Shown in pieces: positions 10,414-18,771 of a DNA stretch of 64,000 nucleotides. The stretch is from contig BBMW01000009.1 of NCBI GenBank assembly GCA_000759755.1, forward strand, positions 372,001-436,000, given 5' to 3'. A program made the translations under genes and the position numbers. Within the stretch, counting starts at the first letter, position 1. The number at the start of each line of letters is the position of its first letter. The stretch comes from Citrobacter werkmanii NBRC 105721. Its GTDB lineage: Bacteria; Pseudomonadota; Gammaproteobacteria; Enterobacterales; Enterobacteriaceae. The notes under the pieces were generated by a model. The model did no database searches, was not told where the DNA came from, and saw only the letters and a program-made list of their open reading frames with translations.

Positions 10414-10628
10414 GGAGCCTCCTGCACATCAACGTAGTTTGCTGGCGTCAGGGTGGTCCAGTTTGCGTCCAGCCATTGCTGGCAGGCTTCCGGCGATTGC
10501 GGTTCGCACGCGACTTGCCAGCCAGCAGGAAGGGAGCACTGCTGCGGCCAGAAGCTAAACTGACGCTGTGGGTTTTGCAGAATGTAAAACTGGCCCTGCG
10601 GATTATCGAAGGGGTTACTGAATTCCAT
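10410..10628 (-). CDS. ybdZ: MbtH-like protein YbdZ
   Basis: Small cytoplasmic MbtH-family partner that stimulates the EntF adenylation domain; 72 residues as in E. coli. The family tryptophans are present in SFWPQQ, LPAGW and WLDANWTTL. An in-frame TTG at 10634 would give 74 residues, but the AGGAG Shine-Dalgarno directly abuts that TTG and is 6 nt from the ATG at 10628, so the ATG (MEFSNPFD) is preferred. It lies between fes (30-bp gap) and entF (4-bp overlap), in the same Fur-controlled transcript. Confidence 0.93.
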   Translation of the reverse strand: MEFSNPFDNPQGQFYILQNPQRQFSFWPQQCSLPAGWQVACEPQSPEACQQWLDANWTTLTPANYVDVQEAP

Positions 10629-10658
10629 ACTCAACTCCTGTCGTGGAACATCGTCCGG

Positions 10659-11870
10659 TTAAATCGTCTCGGAAAGCGGCTGCCAGAGCGTCATTAGCCC
10701 TTGCATCAGGCCGCCGCGCCAGCAAAGCGCATCGTGTCCGCCATCAACCTGACGCCAGAAAATAGATTGTGGTGCAGAGGGTAATTGGGCATATAGCGCC
10801 TGATTGGCACGAAAAATTATCGGCTCGCGGATCCCGGCCTCCAGAACGATACGCAGTCCCTGCACGCTGACCTGGCCGCTCTTCAGTTGCTCAACAATCG
10901 CCCCATCCTGATGACCGCCGCGATGCGGCCACCAGTAAGAACCGGACTGGCTAAGCACACAGCCGAAGCGCGCGGGCCAGTTCAGTCCCGCATACAGCGC
11001 AGACAACCCGCCAAAACTTTGTCCGGCGACCACCGTGCGCTGCGGATCGTCACTGAACGCAGTGGTCGTCTTTACCAGCGGCAATAGCTCCTGCTGTACC
11101 GCCAACCAAAAATCGGCGTTACACGGCAGTTCGCGACTACGATGAGATGTGTCGATCGCGTCAATCAGAAGATATACGGCGGGTGGGAGTTCTCCGCGGT
11201 GCGTGAGCGCAGCCAGTGCAGGCCAGACCGGCATACTTTGTGCCCAAAACTGACCGTCCAGCAGGATAGCCAGCGGACGCGCTTCTGGTCGGGCGTCGCC
11301 GGTGGTAAATACCCATACGCGACGCGTATTCCCAAGCCTGGTGCTGTGCCATTGCAGGCAAACTGCGGGGCAATCGGGATCTTCAGGCTGATCCCATCCA
11401 GGCTGTACGGGAGCGTCTGGCATTTCCAGCGCAGACACCGCATGGCCACGACCTCCCCGCCAGCTCTGAGGATTAAGAGGATCGGCAATCGCCTGCGGTA
11501 ACAATTGTCGCCAGCCTTCACGCAACACAGTTCGGTCAGGCGCTTCACCCGCCGTCAGCGCGGAAAAAATATCGTCCCGAGCGGTGGGAATGAAACAGTA
11601 GCTACCGCGCCAGTGGGCGCTGAGGGAAACACTCCAGCACCAAACATTCGTACCGCTAATACGTTGCATCGACTGAGGGGGGACATTTTGATGGTGGTCG
11701 GTGACGCCGGTGATATAGACCCACACACGACGAATGGCTGACTCTTTTTCCGTTCCCTGCGGGTCACGCCACCAGAAGGTTACCCGATAATTTCCGTTCT
11801 CTTCACGCTCCCACTCCGGGCCTTTTTTCGACTGCCACCACGCTTCGCTTCCCGTCTTTAACGTCGTCAC
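10659..11870 (-). CDS. fes: Enterobactin/ferric enterobactin esterase Fes
   Basis: Cytoplasmic trilactone hydrolase that opens ferric enterobactin so that iron can be released. An N-terminal enterochelin-esterase domain (motif WWRDPQG, VWVYITGVTDHH) precedes an alpha/beta-hydrolase domain with nucleophile motif VVAGQSFGGLSALYAG and the catalytic histidine in GGHDALCWRGG. The GTG at 11870 gives 403 residues and aligns with the E. coli start (TALK/TTLK). It sits 8 nt from GGGG, whereas the ATG two codons upstream at 11876 is only 2 nt from it; both remain possible. First gene of fes-ybdZ-entF, divergent from fepA. Confidence 0.94.
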   Translation of the reverse strand: MTTLKTGSEAWWQSKKGPEWEREENGNYRVTFWWRDPQGTEKESAIRRVWVYITGVTDHHQNVPPQSMQRISGTNVWCWSVSLSAHWRGSYCFIPTARDDIFSALTAGEAPDRTVLREGWRQLLPQAIADPLNPQSWRGGRGHAVSALEMPDAPVQPGWDQPEDPDCPAVCLQWHSTRLGNTRRVWVFTTGDARPEARPLAILLDGQFWAQSMPVWPALAALTHRGELPPAVYLLIDAIDTSHRSRELPCNADFWLAVQQELLPLVKTTTAFSDDPQRTVVAGQSFGGLSALYAGLNWPARFGCVLSQSGSYWWPHRGGHQDGAIVEQLKSGQVSVQGLRIVLEAGIREPIIFRANQALYAQLPSAPQSIFWRQVDGGHDALCWRGGLMQGLMTLWQPLSETI

Positions 11871-11920
11871 CGCCATAACCCCATGTTTATTGTGAATTTT
11901 TATGATTCAGCGTGAAATAT

Positions 11921-11959
11921 ATTGATAATATTATTGATAACTATTTGCATTTGCAATAG
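11921..11959. promoter_or_regulatory. Fur-binding region, fes/fepA divergent promoter
   Basis: Run of Fur-type hexamers in the 259-bp fes-fepA gap: GATAAT (11924-11929), GATAAC (11936-11941), then TATTTGCATTTGCAAT. The same arrangement marks the overlapping fes and fepA promoters of E. coli, which Fur represses when iron is plentiful. The fepA ATG is about 170 bp further on, leaving a long 5' leader with no supported gene in it. Confidence 0.82.
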
Positions 11960-12129
11960 CGTATTGTCGCGCTGTGGGAAGCGCGCACAGTTTTTCACCA
12001 CTTATAAACCGACCTGGCGCTGCGTACTTTTTCTGGAATGGAGGGTTTACGCGGATGCGGGCGACATCAGACCAAATGCCGCACCACGGCACATGGGTTC
12101 TCGTGGCTAAAAGAACAGCAGGACATACA

Positions 12130-14424
12130 ATGAACAACAAGATTCATTCACTGGCCTTATTGGTCAATTTAGGGATTTACGGGGTAGCACTGCCAGCAAT
12201 GGCAGAAGATCAAACTGAAAACGCCGCTGTCTCTCATGAAGACACTATCGTCGTTACCGCCGCTCAGCAGAACCTGCAGGCGCCGGGTGTTTCAACCATC
12301 ACCGCGGATGAAATCCGTAAAAATCCTCCCGCCCGAGATGTGGCGGAAATCATCCGTACCATGCCTGGCGTTAACCTGACTGGTAACTCAACCAGCGGCC
12401 AGCGCGGTAACAACCGTCAGATTGATATTCGTGGTATGGGTCCAGAAAACACCCTGATTCTGATCGACGGTAAACCGGTGACCAGCCGTAACTCCGTGCG
12501 TCAGGGCTGGCGCGGCGAGCGTGATACCCGCGGCGATACCGCCTGGGTGCCACCGGAGATGATCGAGCGTATTGAAGTGCTGCGTGGTCCTGCCGCCGCA
12601 CGTTACGGCAATGGTGCTGCGGGCGGCGTGGTGAATATCATCACCAAAAAAGGCAGCAATGAATGGCACGGTTCGTGGGATACCTATTTCAATGCCCCGG
12701 AACACAAAGACGAAGGCTCGACCAAACGTACCAACTTTAGCCTGAACGGCCCATTGGGTGGGGATTTCAGCTTCCGTCTGTACGGTAATCTCGATAAAAC
12801 TCAGGCCGACGCATGGGACATCAACGACGGTCACCAGTCGGCTCGTACAGGGTCATACGCCGATACGATGCCAGCCGGTCGTGAAGGGGTAAAAAACAAA
12901 GATATCAACGGCCAGCTGCGTTGGGATTTTGCTCCGATGCAATCGCTGGAGTTTGAAGCAGGCTACAGCCGCCAGGGCAATCTGTATGCTGGCGACACTC
13001 AGAACACCAACAACGATAACAAAACCAATGGGCTGGTAAAAAAATACTACGGTAAAGAAACTAACCGTATGTACCGCCAGAACTATGCGCTGACGTGGAA
13101 CGGCGGTTGGGACAGCGGCATTACCACCAGCAACTGGGCGCAGTACGAACACACCCGCAACTCTCGCTTAGGTGAAGGTCTGGCAGGAGGTCTTGAAGGA
13201 TTATTTAACAGTAATCATTTTACTGACACTGACCTGGCGGATGTCACTCTACACAGCGAAATTAGCATTCCATTCGACCTGTTGGTTAATCAGAACCTGA
13301 CGCTGGGTACCGAGTGGAATCAGCAGCGTATGAAAGACATGAGTTCCAATACCCAGACGTTTATGGGGGGGAACATACCTGGTGCCAGCAGTACAGATCG
13401 TAGCCCGTATTCACAAGCTGAAATTTTCTCTCTGTTTGCTGAAAACAACATGGAACTGACCGACAGCACCATGCTGACGCCGGGTCTGCGTTTCGATCAC
13501 CACAGCATTGTGGGCGATAACTGGAGCCCGTCGCTGAACCTGTCTCAGGGGCTGGGCGACGACTTTACGCTGAAAATGGGCATCGCGCGCGCCTATAAAG
13601 CACCTAGCCTGTACCAGACTAACCCGAATTATATTCTGTACAGCAAAGGCCAGGGTTGCTACGCCACCGGTTCTGCCACCGGTATTGGCTGCTATATGAT
13701 GGGTAACGATGACCTGAAAGCTGAAACCAGCATCAACAAAGAGATTGGTCTGGAGTTCAAACGCGACGGCTGGCTTGCAGGCGTTACCTGGTTCCGTAAC
13801 GATTACCGCAACAAGATCGAAGCGGGAACCGCACCGCTAAGCAGAACGTCAATTACCCAGAAAAACCCGACTACGGGCAAAGAAACAACAACCTACACCG
13901 ATATCTATCAGTGGGAAAATGTGCCTAAAGCGGTGGTTGAGGGTCTGGAAGGGACGTTGAACGTGCCGGTTAGCGAAACCGTTACCTGGACCAACAACAT
14001 CACTTACATGCTGCAAAGTAAGAATAAAGAGACCGGCGAACGCCTGTCGATTATTCCTGAGTACACGCTGAACTCAACGCTGAGCTGGCAGGCACGCGAA
14101 GATTTGTCACTGCAATCAACCTTTACCTGGTACGGCAAACAGCAGCCGAAAAAATATGATTACCAGGGCAAACCGGTTACCGGCAGTTCGGCGAGTGAAG
14201 TCAGCCCGTACAGCATCGTCGGTCTGAGCGCGACCTGGGATGTGACGAAAAACGTCAGCCTGACCGGCGGCGTGGATAACGTCTTCGACAAACGTCTGTG
14301 GCGTGAAGGTAATGCCCAAACCACCAGTGATATCAAAACTGGCGACTATATGGCGGGCGCAGGCGCATACACCTATAACGAACCGGGCCGGACGTGGTTC
14401 ATGAGCGTGAACACGCACTTCTGA
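12130..14424 (+). CDS. fepA: TonB-dependent ferric-enterobactin receptor FepA
   Basis: Outer-membrane gated channel for ferric enterobactin. From the ATG at 12130 it is 764 residues against 746 in E. coli. The signal peptide ends ALPAMA (about residue 25), the TonB box DTIVVTA is at 38-44, the plug carries GPENTLILIDGKPV and RGPAAARYGNGAAGG, and the barrel ends with the classic terminal aromatic F of NTHF. The upstream in-frame start at 11974 would lack a signal peptide and is rejected. Extra length comes from altered surface loops, for example CYATGSATGIGCYMMG and a segment of about 30 residues after KIEAGTA. Confidence 0.96.
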   Translation: MNNKIHSLALLVNLGIYGVALPAMAEDQTENAAVSHEDTIVVTAAQQNLQAPGVSTITADEIRKNPPARDVAEIIRTMPGVNLTGNSTSGQRGNNRQIDIRGMGPENTLILIDGKPVTSRNSVRQGWRGERDTRGDTAWVPPEMIERIEVLRGPAAARYGNGAAGGVVNIITKKGSNEWHGSWDTYFNAPEHKDEGSTKRTNFSLNGPLGGDFSFRLYGNLDKTQADAWDINDGHQSARTGSYADTMPAGREGVKNKDINGQLRWDFAPMQSLEFEAGYSRQGNLYAGDTQNTNNDNKTNGLVKKYYGKETNRMYRQNYALTWNGGWDSGITTSNWAQYEHTRNSRLGEGLAGGLEGLFNSNHFTDTDLADVTLHSEISIPFDLLVNQNLTLGTEWNQQRMKDMSSNTQTFMGGNIPGASSTDRSPYSQAEIFSLFAENNMELTDSTMLTPGLRFDHHSIVGDNWSPSLNLSQGLGDDFTLKMGIARAYKAPSLYQTNPNYILYSKGQGCYATGSATGIGCYMMGNDDLKAETSINKEIGLEFKRDGWLAGVTWFRNDYRNKIEAGTAPLSRTSITQKNPTTGKETTTYTDIYQWENVPKAVVEGLEGTLNVPVSETVTWTNNITYMLQSKNKETGERLSIIPEYTLNSTLSWQAREDLSLQSTFTWYGKQQPKKYDYQGKPVTGSSASEVSPYSIVGLSATWDVTKNVSLTGGVDNVFDKRLWREGNAQTTSDIKTGDYMAGAGAYTYNEPGRTWFMSVNTHF

Positions 14425-14434
14425 TAACGTTTAT

Positions 14435-14460
14435 CCCTCTCCTCGCCTGTGGGGAGAGGG
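14435..14460. terminator. Hairpin between fepA and entD
   Basis: Eight-base-pair stem CCCTCTCC (14435-14442) with GGAGAGGG (14453-14460) and a 10-nt loop, 10 bp after the fepA stop and 14 bp before the entD ATG. No T-run follows, so it is unlikely to be a strong intrinsic terminator. It probably separates fepA and entD expression or protects the fepA mRNA end, and it could limit ribosome access to entD. Confidence 0.4.
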
Positions 14461-14474
14461 AAATCATCACTAGC

Positions 14475-15128
14475 ATGCACACCACGCACACACCACTCAC
14501 TTTCGCAGACCACACGCTGCATATTGTCGAGTTTGATCCCGCCAGCTTCCATGAGCAGGAGCTGCTCTGGCTCCCCCACCACGCTCAGCTCCTGTCCAGT
14601 GGACGTAAGCGTAACGCTGAACACTTAGCAGGGCGGATCGCTGCAGTATACGCTCTGCGCGAATTTGGCCTCAAAACCGTACCCGGCATCGGCGCACAAC
14701 GCCAACCGTTATGGCCGCAAAATCTGTTTGGCAGCATCAGCCATAGCGCATCAACTGCGCTGGCGGTGGCGTCGACGCGTCCCGTTGGAGTGGACATCGA
14801 AACTATTTTTCCACCACCAACCGCCGTTGAGCTGGCTGACAGCATTGTCGATAACCACGAACGACAGATTATGCATCACGCCAACCTGCCCTTTCCACTC
14901 GCCTTAACCCTGGCGTTCAGCGCAAAGGAGAGCCTGTATAAAACGTTTTCGGAACACACTACGGCGTTACCGGGGTTCGCCAGCGCTAAAGTTACCGCCC
15001 TCACCCCAACCCAGATAACCTTGCGAATCCAGCCCTTATTTTCGCAAAGCCTCGCCGGGCAGGAAATTAACGTTCGCTGGTTTCAGCGCGATCGCCAGGT
15101 CATTACGCTGTGCGACGTTATTTTTTAA
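14475..15128 (+). CDS. entD: Enterobactin synthase phosphopantetheinyl transferase EntD
   Basis: Sfp/EntD-type 4'-phosphopantetheinyl transferase that converts apo-EntF (and EntB, not in this window) to the holo form. From the ATG at 14475 it is 217 residues. The family motifs are present: GSISHSASTALAVAS, the magnesium site VGVDIE, and the catalytic FSAKESLYK. The upstream in-frame extension to 14394 lies inside fepA and across the hairpin, and is rejected. It is downstream of fepA as in E. coli. Its last 11 bp overlap the 3' end of the convergent esterase-fusion gene. Confidence 0.93.
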   Translation: MHTTHTPLTFADHTLHIVEFDPASFHEQELLWLPHHAQLLSSGRKRNAEHLAGRIAAVYALREFGLKTVPGIGAQRQPLWPQNLFGSISHSASTALAVASTRPVGVDIETIFPPPTAVELADSIVDNHERQIMHHANLPFPLALTLAFSAKESLYKTFSEHTTALPGFASAKVTALTPTQITLRIQPLFSQSLAGQEINVRWFQRDRQVITLCDVIF

Positions 15129-16815
15129 CAAACTCACCAATCGCCTGATACGTAGCCTGCGCCTCCTGCGGAACTTTATCCTCCAGCATCAAATATGCGT
15201 GCGTCATCCCAGGAAAGTGCACATGCTGAACGGATATCCTCTCCGCCTGCAATCTGGCGACAAATGCAAAACCCTCATCCCGTAACGGATCCAGCCCACC
15301 ACTGAATACCAGGGTAGATGGAAAATTCTGGCTCAGCGGCAGATAAAGCGGAGACGCCTGTTTACGATCTTCTCCATTGCGGAAATATTGCTGAAAATAC
15401 CAGCGTATTTTGCTTTCATCCAGCAGCTTTCCTGAACCATTCTCCTGTACCGACGGCCAGTTCAGGGTGTAGTCCAGGCTTGGATAAATCAGCACCAGGC
15501 GATGAATTAATCCCGGCAGCTCACGGGATAAAGCAGCGGCCAGCGTCGCGCTGAAAGCACCGCCGCCGCTGTCACCAATAAGCGTAAGTTGGCGAGTATA
15601 AGGAATATGCTGACTTTCGAGCAGCGACCAGACGTTTTCTATCGCGGCTTTAGCATCGCAAAGACCCGCCGGATAAGGATTTTCTGGCGCACGTCGATAA
15701 TCAACCGCAACAACGGTATTTTTTGTCGCCATCGCCAGATGTCGGGCGATAGGGTCGTACACCTCCACCGAACCACTCAGATGTCCGCCGCCATGGATAA
15801 ACACCACCACCTTCGGCTCTGTGGTAAGTGTCGGGCGATAAATCCGTACCGGAATGCGACGCTCCCCGGTATCTACTTCAGTATTGATAATCGCCGCCAT
15901 CGGCTCCAGGGCGGATACATTCGCTTTTGTCAGCGCCGCTAATCCTGCTCGAGAGCTGAGCGTGTCGTAGACGGGATTGGGATTATGGGGTTGCGCGGCG
16001 AGAAAATCAGCCAGCGGCGCGGGCGGTGTTTGCGCCACCGGACCGTGTTCCTGTTGCCAGCATTGTTGATAACCTTGCTGTTGCGTCTGCACTGTCTCAG
16101 CGTTGACGACCTCACAGGAAAAGCACTCTGCCATCGACCTGCGTTGCCGCCCATGTTCATCAAAGTTGTCGGCAGCCAGCCAGCGCTGCAATGCGGCATC
16201 GCGCTGCGGCCATTCGCTATCAATTATTGATAACCAGTCGCTGTCGCGGTTGCGCCCCTTACGCACAATCTTCTGGCGAAAACGCCCTTCAAAGATAAAT
16301 CCAAGACGCTCTGCCGCCCGTCGCGACGCCGTATTCAACGAATCGCATTTCCACTCCACACGACGGTACCCTAACGCAAACGCCTGACGCAGCAGCAGCC
16401 AGACGCTTTCGGTGCCGAGTACCGTATTTTTCATGCGCGGCGACCAGGTCACATGACCAATTTCGACCGAGCCATGCTCCCGCTCGATCGCCATAAAACA
16501 CACCAGGCCAACGGCACGCCCGGAACGCTGTTCAATTACCGCATAAGGAACCAGAGAGGCGTCAGTGGATTTTGCCGTGATCCAGCAAGCCGCGGCTTCA
16601 ACGCTCGTTGGGCGAGAGCTTGCAAGCCAGGTCCAGTCGCGATCGTCGGGTGCCTGCGCATAGGCATCAAACAGGTCGGCGGCATGGCTGTCAGCATCCA
16701 GAGGAACCAAACGGCAGTACTGCCCAACAAGCTCTTCCCGTGGCAGCACGGCGGCACCTTTCCAGTCCGGAACAACATCGCCGACTGTCTGTCCATACAG
16801 ATTTATTTCCGGCAC
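15118..16815 (-). CDS. GNAT acetyltransferase / HSL-type alpha/beta-hydrolase fusion protein
   Basis: A 565-residue two-domain enzyme. Residues about 20-215 resemble RimJ/RimL-type GNAT acetyltransferases (VEIGHVTWSPRMKNTVLGTES, then RRVEWKCDSLNTASRRAAERLGF). A Gln-rich linker follows (about 240-260). Residues about 270-565 are a hormone-sensitive-lipase-type esterase: oxyanion HGGG 341-344, nucleophile S416 in GDSGGG, D509, H539. Both active sites look complete. The GTG start has AGGGG 7 nt upstream. No signal peptide, so probably cytoplasmic. It occupies the place of hokE between entD and ybdK in E. coli. Substrates are unknown; a link to enterobactin esters is only positional. Confidence 0.85.
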   Translation of the reverse strand: MPEINLYGQTVGDVVPDWKGAAVLPREELVGQYCRLVPLDADSHAADLFDAYAQAPDDRDWTWLASSRPTSVEAAACWITAKSTDASLVPYAVIEQRSGRAVGLVCFMAIEREHGSVEIGHVTWSPRMKNTVLGTESVWLLLRQAFALGYRRVEWKCDSLNTASRRAAERLGFIFEGRFRQKIVRKGRNRDSDWLSIIDSEWPQRDAALQRWLAADNFDEHGRQRRSMAECFSCEVVNAETVQTQQQGYQQCWQQEHGPVAQTPPAPLADFLAAQPHNPNPVYDTLSSRAGLAALTKANVSALEPMAAIINTEVDTGERRIPVRIYRPTLTTEPKVVVFIHGGGHLSGSVEVYDPIARHLAMATKNTVVAVDYRRAPENPYPAGLCDAKAAIENVWSLLESQHIPYTRQLTLIGDSGGGAFSATLAAALSRELPGLIHRLVLIYPSLDYTLNWPSVQENGSGKLLDESKIRWYFQQYFRNGEDRKQASPLYLPLSQNFPSTLVFSGGLDPLRDEGFAFVARLQAERISVQHVHFPGMTHAYLMLEDKVPQEAQATYQAIGEFVKK

Positions 16816-16957
16816 GACTCAACCCCTGTTGCGAAGCAAAAAATAGTTATAGCACCTGCCATTTCGCCTTCAAAGCGTCATGCGATGATTTCTTACGCCG
16901 AACAGAAAACCAGCAGCCCTTCTATACTTAATCAAAATCAACGCTGAAGAGAACCCT

Positions 16958-18076
16958 ATGTCACTACCCGATTTTCATGTTTCCGACCCTTTTACGTTAG
17001 GCATTGAACTGGAAATGCAGGTGGTTAATCCCCCAGGTTACGACCTGAGCCAGGATTCTTCCCGGCTGATTGACGCCATTAAGCCGCAGCTTACCGCCGG
17101 GGAAGTGAAGCACGACATCACCGAAAGTATGCTGGAGATGGCAACCGGAGTTTGTCGCAATATCGACCAGGCTGATGCTGAATTGTCGGCCATGCAGCAG
17201 GTAATCATGCGGGTTGCGGCAGAGCATCACCTCGCCATCTGCGGCGGTGGTACGCACCCATTTCAAAAATGGCAACGTCAGGAAGTCTGCGATGACGAAC
17301 GCTATCGACGTAATCTGGAAAATTTTGGTTATCTTATTCAGCAGGCGACCGTTTTCGGTCAACACGTCCATGTTGGCTGCGCCAACGGTGATGATGCCAT
17401 TTACCTCCTGCACGGGCTGTCGCGATTTGTTCCTCATTTTATTGCGCTCTCTGCCGCCTCACCTTATATGCAAACATCCGACACGCAATTTGCCTGCTCG
17501 CGCCTGAATATATTCTCCGGATTTCCCGATAACGGTCCGATGCCATGGGTGAATAACTGGCCGGAATTTACGGGACTATTTCGTCGCCTGGCTTACACCA
17601 GCATGATTGATAGCATTAAAGATTTGCACTGGGATATCCGCCCCAGCCCGCACTTCGGTACGGTTGAGGTTCGGGTAATGGACACTCCGTTGACCCTTAA
17701 ACACGCGGTCAATATGGCGGGACTGATTCAGTCCACCGCCCACTGGTTACTCACCAAACGTCCATTCAAACACCAGGAGCAGGATTATTTACTGTATAAA
17801 TTCAACCGTTTTCAGGCCTGCCGTTTTGGTATGGCGGGAATCGTCACCGACGTGAATACGGGCGATGGACATCGCCTGGCGGATGACACGCTACGGCTGC
17901 TGGAGAATGTCGCCGCCTCTGCGGACAAAGTGGGTGCGACCAGCGCGATTGAAGCCTTACGCCTACAGGTTAAAAATGGTCATGATGAAGCACAGAATAT
18001 GCGGGATTTCGTGGCGGAAGGCGGATCGTTGAGTGGTCTGGTGAAAAAACACTGTGAGATTTGGGCAGGGCTTTAG
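16958..18076 (+). CDS. ybdK: Carboxylate-amine ligase YbdK (glutamate-cysteine ligase type 2 family)
   Basis: Cytoplasmic protein of 372 residues, the same length as E. coli YbdK, which shows weak gamma-glutamyl-cysteine ligase activity in vitro. GCS2 family landmarks are visible: the metal/ATP site [12 protein letters not shown] near the start, [21 protein letters not shown] and [11 protein letters not shown]. It reads away from the esterase-fusion gene across a 142-bp gap and is followed by ybdJ. The physiological substrate remains unclear for the family. Confidence 0.93.
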   Translation: MSLPDFHVSDPFTLGIELEMQVVNPPGYDLSQDSSRLIDAIKPQLTAGEVKHDITESMLEMATGVCRNIDQADAELSAMQQVIMRVAAEHHLAICGGGTHPFQKWQRQEVCDDERYRRNLENFGYLIQQATVFGQHVHVGCANGDDAIYLLHGLSRFVPHFIALSAASPYMQTSDTQFACSRLNIFSGFPDNGPMPWVNNWPEFTGLFRRLAYTSMIDSIKDLHWDIRPSPHFGTVEVRVMDTPLTLKHAVNMAGLIQSTAHWLLTKRPFKHQEQDYLLYKFNRFQACRFGMAGIVTDVNTGDGHRLADDTLRLLENVAASADKVGATSAIEALRLQVKNGHDEAQNMRDFVAEGGSLSGLVKKHCEIWAGL

Positions 18077-18142
18077 GCGTGGGATTTGCGTTGCCCGCAG
18101 AGATCCCGGACAATGGTATTTTAACTCAACTTTAACAATATC

Positions 18143-18391
18143 ATGAAACACCCGCTTGAATCGTTGATGACCGCCGCAGGGATCCTGCTGCTGGCTTTTC
18201 TGTCCTGCCTGCTCTTGCCAGCCCCTTCACTGGGCCTGGTGCTGGCGCAAAAACTGGTCGCCACCTTTCATCTGATGGATCTCAACCAGTTTTACACTTT
18301 GCTGTTTTGCCTGTGGTTTTTACTACTGGGGATGATTGAGTATTTTGTGCTGCGCTACATTTGGCGGCGCTGGTTCTCGCTGGCGGATTAA
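18143..18391 (+). CDS. ybdJ: Small inner-membrane protein YbdJ (DUF1158)
   Basis: 82-residue membrane protein nearly identical to E. coli YbdJ, with two hydrophobic segments (about 9-28 and 50-70) and a conserved LVATFHLMDLN linker between them. Function unknown. It lies 66 bp after ybdK, so probably in the same transcript. Its last bases form part of a long hairpin shared with the convergent ramA. In E. coli the next gene is ybdF; here the ramA-romA-ramR locus intervenes. Confidence 0.9.
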   Translation: MKHPLESLMTAAGILLLAFLSCLLLPAPSLGLVLAQKLVATFHLMDLNQFYTLLFCLWFLLLGMIEYFVLRYIWRRWFSLAD

Positions 18392-18404
18392 GCCCGCGAG
18401 AACC
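18372..18404. terminator. Long hairpin between convergent ybdJ and ramA
   Basis: Nine-base-pair stem GGTTCTCGC (18372-18380) with GCGAGAACC (18396-18404); inside it a second GGC/GCC stem closes a 7-nt loop. The stem includes the end of ybdJ and is 9 bp from the ramA stop. Neither strand has a T-run, so it is a candidate bidirectional or Rho-assisted terminator. Confidence 0.4.
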
Positions 18405-18412
18405 CGGTGCCG

Positions 18413-18754
18413 TTAATGCGTTCGGCTATGATTTTCTTTGCGATAAGCGCCAGGCGGTTGACTAAACGTACGGGTAAAAATACGCGTAAAGGTCTGCTGC
18501 GAATCAAATCCGTACTTCAAACAGATGTCGTACACTTTCTGATCGGTATCGCGTAGATCGCGCGCCGCCAGCAGCAGTTTACGCTCGCGGATGTAACGCC
18601 CCAGGCTCTCGCCTTTGTACTGCATAAAAAGACGCTGTAGGTGCCATTTTGAATAACCCGCATGGCGGGCAACATCATCAATGCGCAATGGTTGATTCAA
18701 ATTATCATCAATCCATTCAACAATCGTATCAATTACCTGAGCAGAAATCGTCAT
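18413..18754 (-). CDS. ramA: Transcriptional activator RamA (AraC/XylS family)
   Basis: 113-residue stand-alone AraC-type DNA-binding protein, same length as Salmonella RamA and nearly identical to it (starts MTISAQVIDTIVEWID; helix-turn-helix ARHAGYSKWHLQRLF; second helix pair KYGFDSQQTFTRIFTRTF). It activates acrAB, tolC and other mar-type genes, giving reduced antibiotic susceptibility. Of two consecutive ATGs, the second (18754) is 6 nt from the Shine-Dalgarno and gives the family length; the longer in-frame start at 18793 lies in romA. It follows romA by 17 bp, so the two form one operon under RamR control. Confidence 0.95.
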   Translation of the reverse strand: MTISAQVIDTIVEWIDDNLNQPLRIDDVARHAGYSKWHLQRLFMQYKGESLGRYIRERKLLLAARDLRDTDQKVYDICLKYGFDSQQTFTRIFTRTFSQPPGAYRKENHSRTH

Positions 18755-18771
18755 CATGCTCTCCCCTGTGT

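Noticed and set aside
14394-14474. N-terminal extension of entD
   Set aside because: It starts inside fepA, runs through a hairpin, and has no counterpart in EntD proteins.
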